Below are positions 1-7,154 of a stretch of DNA of 8,077 nucleotides, piece by piece. The notes under the pieces are model-generated. The model did no database searches. It had not been told where the DNA came from and saw nothing but the letters and a program-made list of their open reading frames with translations. How positions within the stretch are numbered: the stretch's first letter is position 1; each line of letters opens with the position of its first letter. The stretch is taken from the NCBI GenBank assembly GCA_029862725.1, contig JAOTWT010000113.1, positions 1-8,077 on the forward strand. The letters are read 5' to 3'. The stretch is from Acidobacteriota bacterium. Lineage in GTDB: Bacteria > Acidobacteriota > Blastocatellia > Pyrinomonadales > Pyrinomonadaceae. The position numbers and the translations under genes were made by a program.

Positions 1-114
1 ATTCTGTCGATATCCGCATTTGACAAAACCCAATTAAATCAACTACTTAGCAATCTTCCCGTTGACGAACTAAACGAGGACTCTTGTAAACAGTTGAAAC
101 TATTCAACTTTTAA
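1..114 (+). CDS. Possible 3' end of an unidentified gene cut by the window edge
   Basis: Frame 1 is open from the first base to a TAA at 112-114, giving 37 codons that end in KLFNF. The other two + strand frames close within the first 40 bases. The peptide is leucine- and asparagine-rich and could be a terminal amphipathic helix, but no family is recognisable. Its third codon positions are poorer in G+C than those of the other genes here, so it could be chance or a gene of different origin. It would end convergently, 35 bases from the stop of the M15 peptidase gene. A 37-codon open stretch is not rare by chance, so confidence is low. Confidence 0.35.
   Translation: MLSISAFDKTQLNQLLSNLPVDELNEDSCKQLKLFNF
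92..112 (+). terminator. Weak hairpin followed by T's, possible intrinsic terminator
   Basis: AGTTGAA (92-98) and TTCAACT (103-109) form a perfect 7-base stem with loop ACTA, and a run of T's follows (109-112). The stem is AT-rich and short, and the run overlaps the TAA stop of the possible upstream gene. It sits where a terminator would be expected between converging genes, but it is weak as an intrinsic terminator. Confidence 0.25.
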
Positions 115-137
115 CCGGACACTAGTGCTTGGACCAA

Positions 138-165
138 AATCCTCAATCATCAATTCTCAGTCATC
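138..165. repeat. Tandem 7-base repeats overlapping the end of the M15 peptidase gene
   Basis: Four imperfect 7-base units lie in strict register from 138: AATCCTC, AATCATC, AATTCTC and AGTCATC. The TGA stop of the M15 gene (complement of 150-152) and its last few codons lie inside the array, so the repeat supplies the C-terminus. The 7-base period matches the differently worded repeats inside the decarboxylase gene at 2139-2285. Such heptad arrays are probably a genome-wide interspersed repeat type in this organism; that is an inference from two copies. Confidence 0.55.
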
Positions 166-1019
166 AACCGCTTGCCAGTAAACTCCCAGTGCCAGGGCTC
201 ATAAAAATAGGGATAAAAACCAAAACGCTCGGCGTTTTCGACCAGCCACAGGTAGGCTGCCGACCGGATTTGAACCGCACGGTTTGAATCCTTTGTTGAA
301 ACCGGTTCTCCTCCAACGTAAATATCGAGCGCACGGCCCGTAAAGTGTGGGCTCCGGAAGGCAATTTGCGCCCGCGTCGCGCCTGGTTCCTTTTTCCGAA
401 GTTCTGCCTGATAGGCCGGCGAACGGTACGACGAGATGATCTTTAGGTAGAGGTTTTCGGAATCGGGTTGTTCGTTTTCGCGGGGGAAAAGGTCTTTTCG
501 GGCCTCGGCAAGCATTTCGCGGTACGCATTGTAGGCTTCCCGGTCTACCTTCAAAAGCGAACGCGCCCTCGCCCGGTCGTAGAACTCCGCGATCGGAGCC
601 GAAAGGAGGCTGGTTGGTTTCGCCTCGTATATCGGGTCGATTCGTTGGGACTGCCAATGTCCGATAAGCAAGAACAGCGTCTTCCTGTCGAGTATCCCCG
701 TTGCCGCTTCCCCCTGGTCAATCTGCCAGCGCGCAACCGCCCCCGCGAATTCGGCGCTTTCCGGGTCGGCGCCGGTCGAAAGCGTCTTCTTGAGAAGCGG
801 TACATACAAATACCAGCCTGTTTGCGTCTTGCCCCAATTCCATTTCAGGCTATTCATCAGGACCGAGTTCTTTTTCGCCGCATTTTCAAATTCCGGCCCT
901 CCTCGATCCTCACCCGTGGCGCCGGGCTGCGACACGATTGCCGACGCAAACATCAATAAAATCAACGAGATAGATGATAAATTCCAAAACCCGTTCATAC
1001 GCTTCTTGTGATGCTTCAA
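150..1019 (-). CDS. Exported M15-family D,D-carboxypeptidase (VanY-like) with peptidoglycan-binding-like N-terminus
   Basis: A predicted zinc peptidase that trims D-Ala from, or otherwise cuts, peptidoglycan stem peptides outside the cytoplasmic membrane. The N-terminus has a basic stretch (KHHKKR) and a hydrophobic core at about residues 13-29, which fits a Sec signal peptide or signal anchor; there is no lipobox Cys. Residues about 65-120 resemble a peptidoglycan-binding domain (FAGAVARWQ...TGILDRKTL). The catalytic domain covers about 145-281 and holds the M15B signatures: SYRS at 197-200, SPHFTGRALD at 223-232 (zinc ligands H225 and D232), and EPWHWEF at 274-280 (catalytic E274, zinc ligand H277). 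The chosen start is TTG at 1017-1019 because it includes the positive n-region; ATG at 996-998 (residue 8) is the alternative. The gene is divergent from the decarboxylase gene and ends inside a heptad repeat. The family is clear, but D,D-carboxypeptidase versus L,D-endopeptidase specificity cannot be settled from sequence. Confidence 0.9.
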   Translation of the reverse strand: MKHHKKRMNGFWNLSSISLILLMFASAIVSQPGATGEDRGGPEFENAAKKNSVLMNSLKWNWGKTQTGWYLYVPLLKKTLSTGADPESAEFAGAVARWQIDQGEAATGILDRKTLFLLIGHWQSQRIDPIYEAKPTSLLSAPIAEFYDRARARSLLKVDREAYNAYREMLAEARKDLFPRENEQPDSENLYLKIISSYRSPAYQAELRKKEPGATRAQIAFRSPHFTGRALDIYVGGEPVSTKDSNRAVQIRSAAYLWLVENAERFGFYPYFYEPWHWEFTGKRLMTEN

Positions 1020-1113
1020 AATACCGCCCAGTTTACCATGTATGCTCGATTTCAGAGGGGTTTTCCGCTGAGACGAAATCGGCGCCAGGGACTTGTACGC
1101 TGCAAACCGTTAA
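1020..1113. other. Divergent intergenic region between peptidase and decarboxylase genes
   Basis: This 94-base spacer must hold the 5' signals of both divergent genes. No convincing -35/-10 pair or strong Shine-Dalgarno was found for either. A TTGTAC at 1093-1098 with TGATAA at 1115-1120 has roughly sigma-70 spacing but would put transcription start at or beyond the first candidate start codons of the decarboxylase. Confidence 0.4.
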
Positions 1114-2652
1114 TTGATAATGTCTTCGATGGCAAAGCTCTGGCAAATAAAAGGTTTTCTCGAGGAGCGCGGCGGCACACTTTACGTTGCCGGGAAGCCC
1201 GCGCCGGAGATTGCCAAAATCTATCGCACACCGGTATTCGTATTCAGCAAAAACAGAATTCTTCATAACATCAACCGAATTCTCAAGATACAAAGTGTAA
1301 TTGACTGTGGTTTAAAGGTTTGCTATGCCGCGAAAGCCAATTCACACCCGTCAGTTTTGTCGACCGTCCGCGAATCCGGGATCGACATCGAGGTCAACTC
1401 CGGCGGCGAACTAAAAATGGCGCTCGAGTTGGGTTTTGGAGGCGGGCAGATAATTTTTAACGGATCGAGCAAGACAGTTGAGGAGTTGGAGACGGCAATT
1501 CGCTCAGAAATCTATGCAATCCAGGTGGATTCGCTCTATGAGCTCGAATTGATTGATGAAACTGCTTACCGATTGGGTCGCACCGCCAACGTCTCTCTGA
1601 GGCTCGTGCCGGAGATCGAGAGCGAGACGCACCGCGGACTCCAGACGGCACTTTTAACTTCAAAATTCGGCATGATGCCGGATGAGGCAGTTACAGCGCT
1701 AAAAAAATGGCGTCCGGACGACAAAAACCTTAATATTTGCGGCATTCACATTCACCTCGGCTCGCAAAACCCTGTGATGGCACCCTATGAAAGTGCCCTG
1801 ATCACTCTTTTTGAGAATCTGTGCCGGATCAGGCGCGAAACAGGTCATCGATTGAGTCATATAAACATCGGTGGCGGATTTCCGGTCAATTATATGCGGG
1901 ACGATTCACATGCCGCGTTTATCGACCCGAAACAGAGAGACCTGCTTGCCGCAAACTACGAACCGGCGGACGCTCTCAGGCCGGCCTGGCGAAAGTTGAA
2001 GGCAATCGCCGCTGAGATGGGAGCCCTCGAATTGCTGGACGGCCTTGAGCTACTGATCGAACCCGGCCGAAGCGTGATCGGGGACGCCGGGGTCTGCCTG
2101 ACGACCGTGCGGAACAGGAAAGAAAGACCCCTAACCTCGAGTTCCGGGTTGGGAATTCCAAGTTCCAAGTTTCTTGATCAGAAGCCTGAATCAAAAAACG
2201 AGTTGGATTCTGATTTGATTCAAGCCAGAATCCCTGCCTCAAGCGACACCATGTCATACCTTGAACCTGGAGCCTCGAACGTTGAACCAGACGAAGTAGC
2301 CGATGACCCCGAGCCTCCGAACCCGGAACAGTCAAAATCCGTCTGGATTTTGACTGACGCAGGATTCAACATCCTTCTATCGATGGAGACCTATAAATGG
2401 TACTACCATTTGATTTCCGCTGTCCGGGCCGACGAGCCGCACCGAACACAATATAAGGTCGCAGGTCCGCTTTGCGACGGCGGCGATGTCTATTTCGACA
2501 TCGAGGGGAAACACAGGCTCCCCGACCACCGTCTGCTCCCGGAAAACGTGCAGCCGGGCGAACTGCTCGCTCTTCTGAACACCGGTGCTTACACAGTCAG
2601 CCAGATGTTTCCATATAACGGGCGCGAACTTCCTGACGTTGTCATGATCTGA
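1114..2652 (+). CDS. Fold-III PLP-dependent decarboxylase, diaminopimelate decarboxylase-like, with an extra loop
   Basis: Likely converts meso-diaminopimelate to L-lysine in the cytoplasm; another amino-acid substrate of the Orn/DAP/Arg decarboxylase class is possible. Visible motifs are the PLP-binding lysine K74 in CYAAKANSHPS, SKFG at 183-186, HIHLGSQ at 212-218, the phosphate-binding GGGF at 253-256, EPGRS at 316-320, the second-subunit CDGGD with C454 and D458, and GAYT with Y493. Length is 512 residues against about 420 for usual LysA; most of the excess is a Pro/Ser/Glu-rich stretch at about 338-407. It falls in the loop between the strand GVCLTTV and the strand VWILTDAG, which in LysA is only a short turn. 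The fold on both sides is intact, so the enzyme may still work. The longest frame starts at TTG 1114; ATG 1120 or 1129 are equally plausible, as none has a clear ribosome site. The gene converges with the TIR gene, 16 bases from its stop. Family is sure; exact substrate is less so. Confidence 0.85.
   Translation: MIMSSMAKLWQIKGFLEERGGTLYVAGKPAPEIAKIYRTPVFVFSKNRILHNINRILKIQSVIDCGLKVCYAAKANSHPSVLSTVRESGIDIEVNSGGELKMALELGFGGGQIIFNGSSKTVEELETAIRSEIYAIQVDSLYELELIDETAYRLGRTANVSLRLVPEIESETHRGLQTALLTSKFGMMPDEAVTALKKWRPDDKNLNICGIHIHLGSQNPVMAPYESALITLFENLCRIRRETGHRLSHINIGGGFPVNYMRDDSHAAFIDPKQRDLLAANYEPADALRPAWRKLKAIAAEMGALELLDGLELLIEPGRSVIGDAGVCLTTVRNRKERPLTSSSGLGIPSSKFLDQKPESKNELDSDLIQARIPASSDTMSYLEPGASNVEPDEVADDPEPPNPEQSKSVWILTDAGFNILLSMETYKWYYHLISAVRADEPHRTQYKVAGPLCDGGDVYFDIEGKHRLPDHRLLPENVQPGELLALLNTGAYTVSQMFPYNGRELPDVVMI
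2139..2285. repeat. Repeat element inside the decarboxylase gene: inverted heptad arrays with nested inverted repeats
   Basis: Left arm: five 7-base units in register at 2139-2173, for example GAATTCC, AAGTTCC and AAGTTTC. Right arm: four units at 2258-2285, for example ACCTTGA and ACCTGGA. Read on the other strand these become GTTCAAG-like units, so the two arms are inverted copies of related heptads. Between the arms lie two overlapping inverted repeats: 2184-2195 with 2214-2225 (11 of 12 pairs), and 2205-2212 with 2226-2233 (8 of 8). The whole element stays in frame and adds no stop codon. Its translation is low-complexity, unlike the flanking enzyme. This looks like a palindromic interspersed repeat that inserted into the gene. 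Confidence 0.7.
2329..2356. repeat. Perfect 12-base inverted repeat inside the decarboxylase gene
   Basis: CAGTCAAAATCC (2329-2340) and GGATTTTGACTG (2345-2356) are exact reverse complements around a 4-base loop GTCT. The hairpin codes for the QSKSVWILTD junction, just where the inserted low-complexity loop gives way to the conserved strand. It may be the right edge of the inserted element or a structure that formed independently. It lacks a following T-run, so it is not a standard terminator. Confidence 0.7.
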
Positions 2653-2668
2653 TTCCGGAAGCCCCATT

Positions 2669-4315
2669 TTACTTGTCTTTTGTCAGCAGCAGCCCCGGTT
2701 GGTCCCGGGTTACCACCTCTTTGCGGTCTTTCAGGAACACTTCTCGTTTCTCGGTAGAGAACACCTTCCGCGCGCTTATCGCGACGACCTTGGGTTTTAC
2801 AGGCTCCGCCACTACATCAAATGCGTTTCCTGAATCCTTCAGCGTGACATTGATTGCGTATCCTCCTTTTTCGGGATCTACCATTGTTTCGTCGATCAGG
2901 CCCGCGTTTTTCAGCTCCTCAATAGTTCCAAATCTTTTTTCCGGATTGTTCGCCGCAAAGATCTTTTGGGCCGCAACTATTTTTTCCACGTTTTCGACGG
3001 CCAGTCTTTCGGGCTGATTCAACTCCGTCGAAGCTATGGTCGCAGCAGTCTTGAATTCCGAAATGCCCAGATATGTTGCGAAAGAAACAAAGCCGAATAT
3101 CATCAACCCCGCTGCGATCCGAATTGTCGATCCCATAGCGCTTTTTGTTCCGCTGCCAAATGTAAAAGAGTCTGACGAACCGCTTTTTTGAATGACACTT
3201 GGCAGGCGCTTCATTTTTGACGAGGACCAAGTCGATTGCGCAGGACCTTCATTTGGCGATTCCCCCGATCCGAGCGTTGTATCAATTTCCGGATCGGGCA
3301 CCGCCGCGGGACCTGAACCCAGATCAACGGACCGAAGCTGAGCCGACGGCTCACCCCCGCCCTCGGCAGATGCACGCGTAGAGAAGACGCAGCTGGCGAT
3401 CACAGACTCATCCAAAATTAACTCGACGTTCACCAGGAGATTGCCTGCTCTTTTCGGTGTCACAAAGAGTACCCTCGGGCCGGAATCCCCTTCCGGTTTG
3501 ACCCTCATCTTCTTGGATTGAAAGGGCGGGCTGAAATCCGGGGCCTGGACGCTCACCGAAACATCGATCGGTGACAGTTCCCCGTCTTCATCCACCGGGA
3601 ACTCGAGCTCAAATGAGCCCGATGACTCGACGTCCTCTTCCCCTACCCCAAAACTAGTGTCGAGCCGCAATATGTTTCGCAGGCCTTGGGATTCGATCGT
3701 GCGGATAAGGACGACGAGTGCGACCGTCTTCTCAACTGTAACCGACTTTGGAAACGCGGCGTCAAAAACACGTTGCTGTTCAGACGCCGAACCGGCACCG
3801 CCGTTGGATTTGCTTGTCAATCCCCTCGGCAACCGGGGGTCCTCGTCCGGTTCATCCCTCTCAAGAGCGATCTTCAGGATTCCTTCGACTATACTCAAAT
3901 AGGCATTGTCTTTGTTGGGCCATTCGGTCACCGCCAGGGCCCCGTCCGGCAGGGCCTGAAGCTTTCCAAAGGGCGTGATATCCCATTTCGACGGCCGCAG
4001 GATCACCGGTATAACACGCGCGGTTCCTTCCCGGTGGCGCTCAAGCGCACGCGCGGCTTCGATCTCGTACGCGTATCTGGACGCAAGGAAATCGGAGCTA
4101 ATCAGAAGCAGTATGACGCGCGCCTCTTCGAGATATTGACTTATCTCCTTTTCCCAATCATCTCCGGGCATGATTTTCCGGTCATGCCAGCCTTCTATCA
4201 GCCCGGAGAGCCTCAATGACTCAAGATGGTTGATGAGCTCCTGGCACATCGTTTCATCCTTATGGGAATAGGAATAAAAAAGAACCAGCGGTCCATTGTT
4301 TGCCGAATTACTCAT
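2669..4315 (-). CDS. TIR-domain membrane protein with beta-rich middle module and pilin-like C-terminal domain
   Basis: Residues 8-150 form a TIR domain: FYSYSHKDE at 13-21 (strand A), WHDRKIMPGDDW at 43-54 (BB-loop region), VILLLISSDFLASRY at 67-81, then a helix with E84 and E86, one of which is the probable catalytic glutamate, and VIPVILRP at 101-108. Enzymatic TIR domains cleave NAD+; others only bind partners. Residues about 184-315 form a beta-rich module that I recall from other TIR- and peptidase-bearing bacterial proteins but cannot name. Residues 316-397 are a Gly/Ser/Pro-rich linker. One membrane helix spans about 398-417, and residues 420-520 resemble the globular part of type IV pilin-like proteins (AQKIFAANNPEKRFGTIEEL, then GLID and GGYAINV). 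There is no prepilin cleavage site, so it is not a processed pilin. Predicted topology puts TIR in the cytoplasm and the pilin-like part outside. The ATG start has a good ribosome site. It is the last gene of the three-gene set, 79 bases after the patatin gene. Confidence 0.88.
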   Translation of the reverse strand: MSNSANNGPLVLFYSYSHKDETMCQELINHLESLRLSGLIEGWHDRKIMPGDDWEKEISQYLEEARVILLLISSDFLASRYAYEIEAARALERHREGTARVIPVILRPSKWDITPFGKLQALPDGALAVTEWPNKDNAYLSIVEGILKIALERDEPDEDPRLPRGLTSKSNGGAGSASEQQRVFDAAFPKSVTVEKTVALVVLIRTIESQGLRNILRLDTSFGVGEEDVESSGSFELEFPVDEDGELSPIDVSVSVQAPDFSPPFQSKKMRVKPEGDSGPRVLFVTPKRAGNLLVNVELILDESVIASCVFSTRASAEGGGEPSAQLRSVDLGSGPAAVPDPEIDTTLGSGESPNEGPAQSTWSSSKMKRLPSVIQKSGSSDSFTFGSGTKSAMGSTIRIAAGLMIFGFVSFATYLGISEFKTAATIASTELNQPERLAVENVEKIVAAQKIFAANNPEKRFGTIEELKNAGLIDETMVDPEKGGYAINVTLKDSGNAFDVVAEPVKPKVVAISARKVFSTEKREVFLKDRKEVVTRDQPGLLLTKDK

Positions 4316-4323
4316 GATGATCT

Positions 4324-4329
4324 CTCCTC
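4324..4329 (-). promoter_or_regulatory. Shine-Dalgarno site of the TIR gene
   Basis: On the - strand GAGGAG lies 8 bases before the ATG at 4313-4315, in the sequence GAGGAGAGATCATC. It fixes the start of the TIR gene and is much stronger than anything before the patatin gene, so the TIR protein may be translated efficiently and independently of upstream reading. Confidence 0.75.
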
Positions 4330-4394
4330 TTCAAGCGCTACAGGTCCGGTTAAAGAGTCCGGATGCGAATCCACCAAAAGAGCTTCATTACCGG

Positions 4395-7154
4395 TTAATT
4401 GCCCGAATCGCTATCGCGCATTTTTTCGTCCCTTCTTCTTCTTCTGCGTTCAATTATTCTTTTTTGCCGGTTTATTCTCTTCTTCCTCGCGCGTTTGATT
4501 TTCTTGAAAGTTTCGAGGCTTCCATGACGCAGAAACAGACGGTCAAAGACACCTGTGTGTATCGATGTTCCCAAACGCGCGGCCACGGCCAAACCGCCCT
4601 TGGCGAGGAGCTTGGCGACGGCGCTTTTCCAGTCCACCCAATTCACGAACTTCCCGATCGCAAAAGAAGAAATGTAATAAAGAAATATGGTGGAGACTAT
4701 CGTTACTCCCAGTTTCCCAATCGTCAATTCACTTATCAGGACGTAGTCCCGCAACAACCAAAACAAACCAAGCGTCAAAGTAAGGGCGATAACAACGATC
4801 GCCCACGCGGCGACCTTGAGCTTCGGATCCAGCCTCCAAACCTTGAAAACAACGGAGCCGCTCACGCTCAGAATTTTCGCAATCTGGCCCCGGTCTTCAC
4901 CCGTCTCTTTTAGGTCATTAGCAATCGTCAGGAATTTCCAGGTGTGTCGCTCGCTCTGCTTTGAGATCTTTCGAAGAGCCTCATCCGTTTGAAAGGCTTC
5001 TTCCGTCATCAGATACCCGCTGGCCATCAAAGCGTACGCTTCCAGATCCGAAAAAGCGTCGAGATCGGTCCTAATACCGGCCATCTGCTTCTGAAGCTCT
5101 TTGGATATGCCGAACGAGGTGTCGGCGGCAGCTTCACCTGCCGTCCGCAAGGCTCTCGCCTGTTCGTCTTCAGCATCCTCTTCAATCCAGGGGACGTGAT
5201 TCCGGTCCAGGCCCTTCTTCAGGTGTATGAATGTAAGACCCCTCAACAGCGACGCCCTGCGCCGCGCGTCGAGCTCGCCAAACTGAGCGTCGCGGATTCG
5301 CGACTGAAAGATATTAAAACACCTTGCGAGCACTCCGATTGCACCTTCCTTCGGTACGTTCACCGAATCGGTCTGGCCGCTACCGTCGCTGACCAGCATG
5401 ATCTGGCAGTCTTGTTCGAGCAGGCTCGAAATCCCCTGGTTATCGCAAACCCCTCCATCCACGAGACTTACAACCCGATCCTCATAAAGTCCTGAAAGTG
5501 CGAGAGGCTCAAAAAGCCCGGGTACACAAGTCGATGCGGCGACAGCGTGCCCAAGACGTATATGCCGATGCGCCCTTGGGGCTTCCCAGTAATACATACG
5601 CCGAAGGACGTCATTCATATCGATGTCGGTCTCGATGATCGTCGGCGGCTCGCCCATCCATGTGGTCGTAAACTGCCAGTTATGGCCTGTGTTAAGTGTC
5701 GCGCAATTCAGGAAAAGCATCGGCACCTTGTTTTCGCGGCGCCAGTTATGGAGTTTCGGTTCGAACGAGCGGTCGCCTTGGGGATAAATGTTGAGCTTAT
5801 CGAGGTACAGGTCCCTGTCCTGGACCTTTGAGAAAATCTCGCTCTCGTAAAGATCGCCCACCTTGAGGGTCCTCGTGAGGCTCCCCGTAAGCAGCATCCT
5901 GAAGTTGTCCTCGAGTCTTGAAAAAAGACGCACCCTCAGGTTTCTCCTCACGCCGTCCAGAAAGTCTTCGGCGATCTTTTCTACGAGTTCGACATAATCG
6001 TCTCGATCGAATGCGCTATCGGGACAAGATTCGAGTTTCTGACGAAGAGCGATATAGTAATGCGCACCGATCACCGACCCCCCGGAAACACACGAGATTA
6101 CTTCGACCAGTCTCAGTACATCGAGTTCGGCGAGTTTCGCCAGCATACCGATATGATAAAAAGACGCCCGAAACCCGCCGCCCGAAAGCGCCAGGCCGAC
6201 CTTGCCCGTAAAAGCGGTGTCGAGTGCTCTCGCCGAAGCCCCAAATGCACCGGCGATCTTCTTCCAGCTTTTGTTTAGCGAGTCCTTTTCCTGCGGGCCG
6301 ATGCGCGGCCTTTGAAGATACGCGAGTTTTGCGAGTTGGGTGATCGTGCTCTGGATTTCCCACTCATCTATTCGATCCCCCTTTGCAGTCACGGTTTTGA
6401 GACAGGAGGTAACACATTCGGCCGCTTTGTCGTATTCCATAAGACCGAAATGAGCCTCCGCGACGGTCGCGCTCAGCCACCAGTTGGCGGGATCGTTCGC
6501 CGGCACGAGGACGTCCACGATATCTTTACGGATTTGCTCCGACCTCTCGAGATACGCCCCCGCGAGCGGATCCGCGCCCTTTAGGCGATGAGCGAGTGCG
6601 ATCTGATCGGCCAGCAGATCGAGTACAAATGCGGTGTTGATCGCGGTATAGCCATCGTCGGTTTTGAGTCCGAGTTCGCACCCCGCCTCGTAGTACTCAA
6701 GCGAGCGCTCGAGATTTCGCCGCTGATTGTCTATCTCCCATTTTCGCTTAAAGATAGCGCCAATCAGGCCGAACGTTTCCTGCCGACCCTCGACGGAAGC
6801 GGGTGGAAACGAATCGAGTTCGCCAAGTATCCCGAGCGCTTGATCGAGGCGTGAATCGGCGGGTAGGTCGGTGTCCTTGTATGTGCAGAGTGCGAACTGC
6901 TGGATGATCTTTGTGTGAAGTTCCAGATCGTTGGGATCCAGAGCTCCGGCGGCAGGCTGCGATGCTATTCGCTCCGTCGCCAGCTCGAGAATCCGCCGGG
7001 CAAAACTGAATTGATTGACGCCTTTGAGGTCCTTTGCGAGCTCCAGCAATTGAGCGGGATTTTTGTCCTTTTGATCGAGGGTCTTTTTAGCATCTTCGAT
7101 CAGGCGCCTCTTTTCCGCGCGTTTGTCTTCAGTTTTGTGGGGTTCTTCCGACAT
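4395..7154 (-). CDS. Patatin-like phospholipase with DUF4071/TPR-like N-terminus, two membrane helices and Arg-rich tail
   Basis: A predicted membrane-anchored lipid acyl hydrolase. Residues about 20-290 are helical; 126-185 and 222-280 resemble the TRAFs-binding (DUF4071) core of the neighbouring gene, for example ETFGLIGAIFKRKWE beside ETLGILGRVYKDRWE. The patatin domain covers about 318-650: oxyanion loop SGGGFRA at 324-330, nucleophile elbow CVSGGS at 355-360 with S357 the likely nucleophile, ASTCVPGLFEPL at 540-551, and catalytic D566 in DGG (566-568). The elbow has Cys where GxSxG has its first Gly. Two hydrophobic helices at about 780-801 and 810-832 form a hairpin, so both ends should be on the same side, presumably the cytoplasm. 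The tail (884-911) is very basic, with six consecutive Arg codons at 903-908. Start is ATG 7154; an in-frame stop lies just upstream, and no clear Shine-Dalgarno is seen. It is the middle gene of the set. The patatin call is firm; substrate and trigger are unknown. Confidence 0.92.
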   Translation of the reverse strand: MSEEPHKTEDKRAEKRRLIEDAKKTLDQKDKNPAQLLELAKDLKGVNQFSFARRILELATERIASQPAAGALDPNDLELHTKIIQQFALCTYKDTDLPADSRLDQALGILGELDSFPPASVEGRQETFGLIGAIFKRKWEIDNQRRNLERSLEYYEAGCELGLKTDDGYTAINTAFVLDLLADQIALAHRLKGADPLAGAYLERSEQIRKDIVDVLVPANDPANWWLSATVAEAHFGLMEYDKAAECVTSCLKTVTAKGDRIDEWEIQSTITQLAKLAYLQRPRIGPQEKDSLNKSWKKIAGAFGASARALDTAFTGKVGLALSGGGFRASFYHIGMLAKLAELDVLRLVEVISCVSGGSVIGAHYYIALRQKLESCPDSAFDRDDYVELVEKIAEDFLDGVRRNLRVRLFSRLEDNFRMLLTGSLTRTLKVGDLYESEIFSKVQDRDLYLDKLNIYPQGDRSFEPKLHNWRRENKVPMLFLNCATLNTGHNWQFTTTWMGEPPTIIETDIDMNDVLRRMYYWEAPRAHRHIRLGHAVAASTCVPGLFEPLALSGLYEDRVVSLVDGGVCDNQGISSLLEQDCQIMLVSDGSGQTDSVNVPKEGAIGVLARCFNIFQSRIRDAQFGELDARRRASLLRGLTFIHLKKGLDRNHVPWIEEDAEDEQARALRTAGEAAADTSFGISKELQKQMAGIRTDLDAFSDLEAYALMASGYLMTEEAFQTDEALRKISKQSERHTWKFLTIANDLKETGEDRGQIAKILSVSGSVVFKVWRLDPKLKVAAWAIVVIALTLTLGLFWLLRDYVLISELTIGKLGVTIVSTIFLYYISSFAIGKFVNWVDWKSAVAKLLAKGGLAVAARLGTSIHTGVFDRLFLRHGSLETFKKIKRARKKRINRQKRIIERRRRRRDEKMRDSDSGN
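4433..4446 (-). repeat. AGA trinucleotide run coding for arginines
   Basis: On the - strand the end of the patatin gene holds four AGA codons followed by AGG, within six arginine codons. AGA and AGG differ from the CGN codons used for most arginines elsewhere here. A 3-base repeat can change copy number without breaking the frame, so tail charge could vary between strains. Confidence 0.5.

Noticed and set aside
468..959. + strand open frame of about 163 codons opposite the M15 peptidase
   Set aside because: The - strand carries the full set of M15 zinc ligands; the opposite frame is an arginine-rich shadow.
1093..1120. Possible sigma-70 promoter (TTGTAC and TGATAA) before the decarboxylase gene
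   Set aside because: The -10 match overlaps the candidate start codons, so transcription would begin within or after them; the boxes are also weak.
2139..2330. The extra decarboxylase segment as an assembly error or frameshift
   Set aside because: The frame is kept across about 200 bases with intact conserved motifs on both sides, and the inserted DNA has organised repeat structure expected of an element rather than random error.
2669..3060. C-terminal part of the TIR protein as a true secreted pilin
   Set aside because: There is no prepilin peptidase cleavage motif, and the hydrophobic helix is internal at residue 398 instead of near the N-terminus.
3686..4219. + strand open frame of about 177 codons opposite the TIR domain
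   Set aside because: The - strand codes for a clear TIR domain with conserved motifs; the opposite frame has no recognisable protein features.
4296..4913. Long + strand open frame of about 205 codons opposite the patatin gene 3' end and the spacer
   Set aside because: It runs antisense to a well-supported gene, shows no family motifs and has low-complexity runs caused by the AGA repeat on the other strand.
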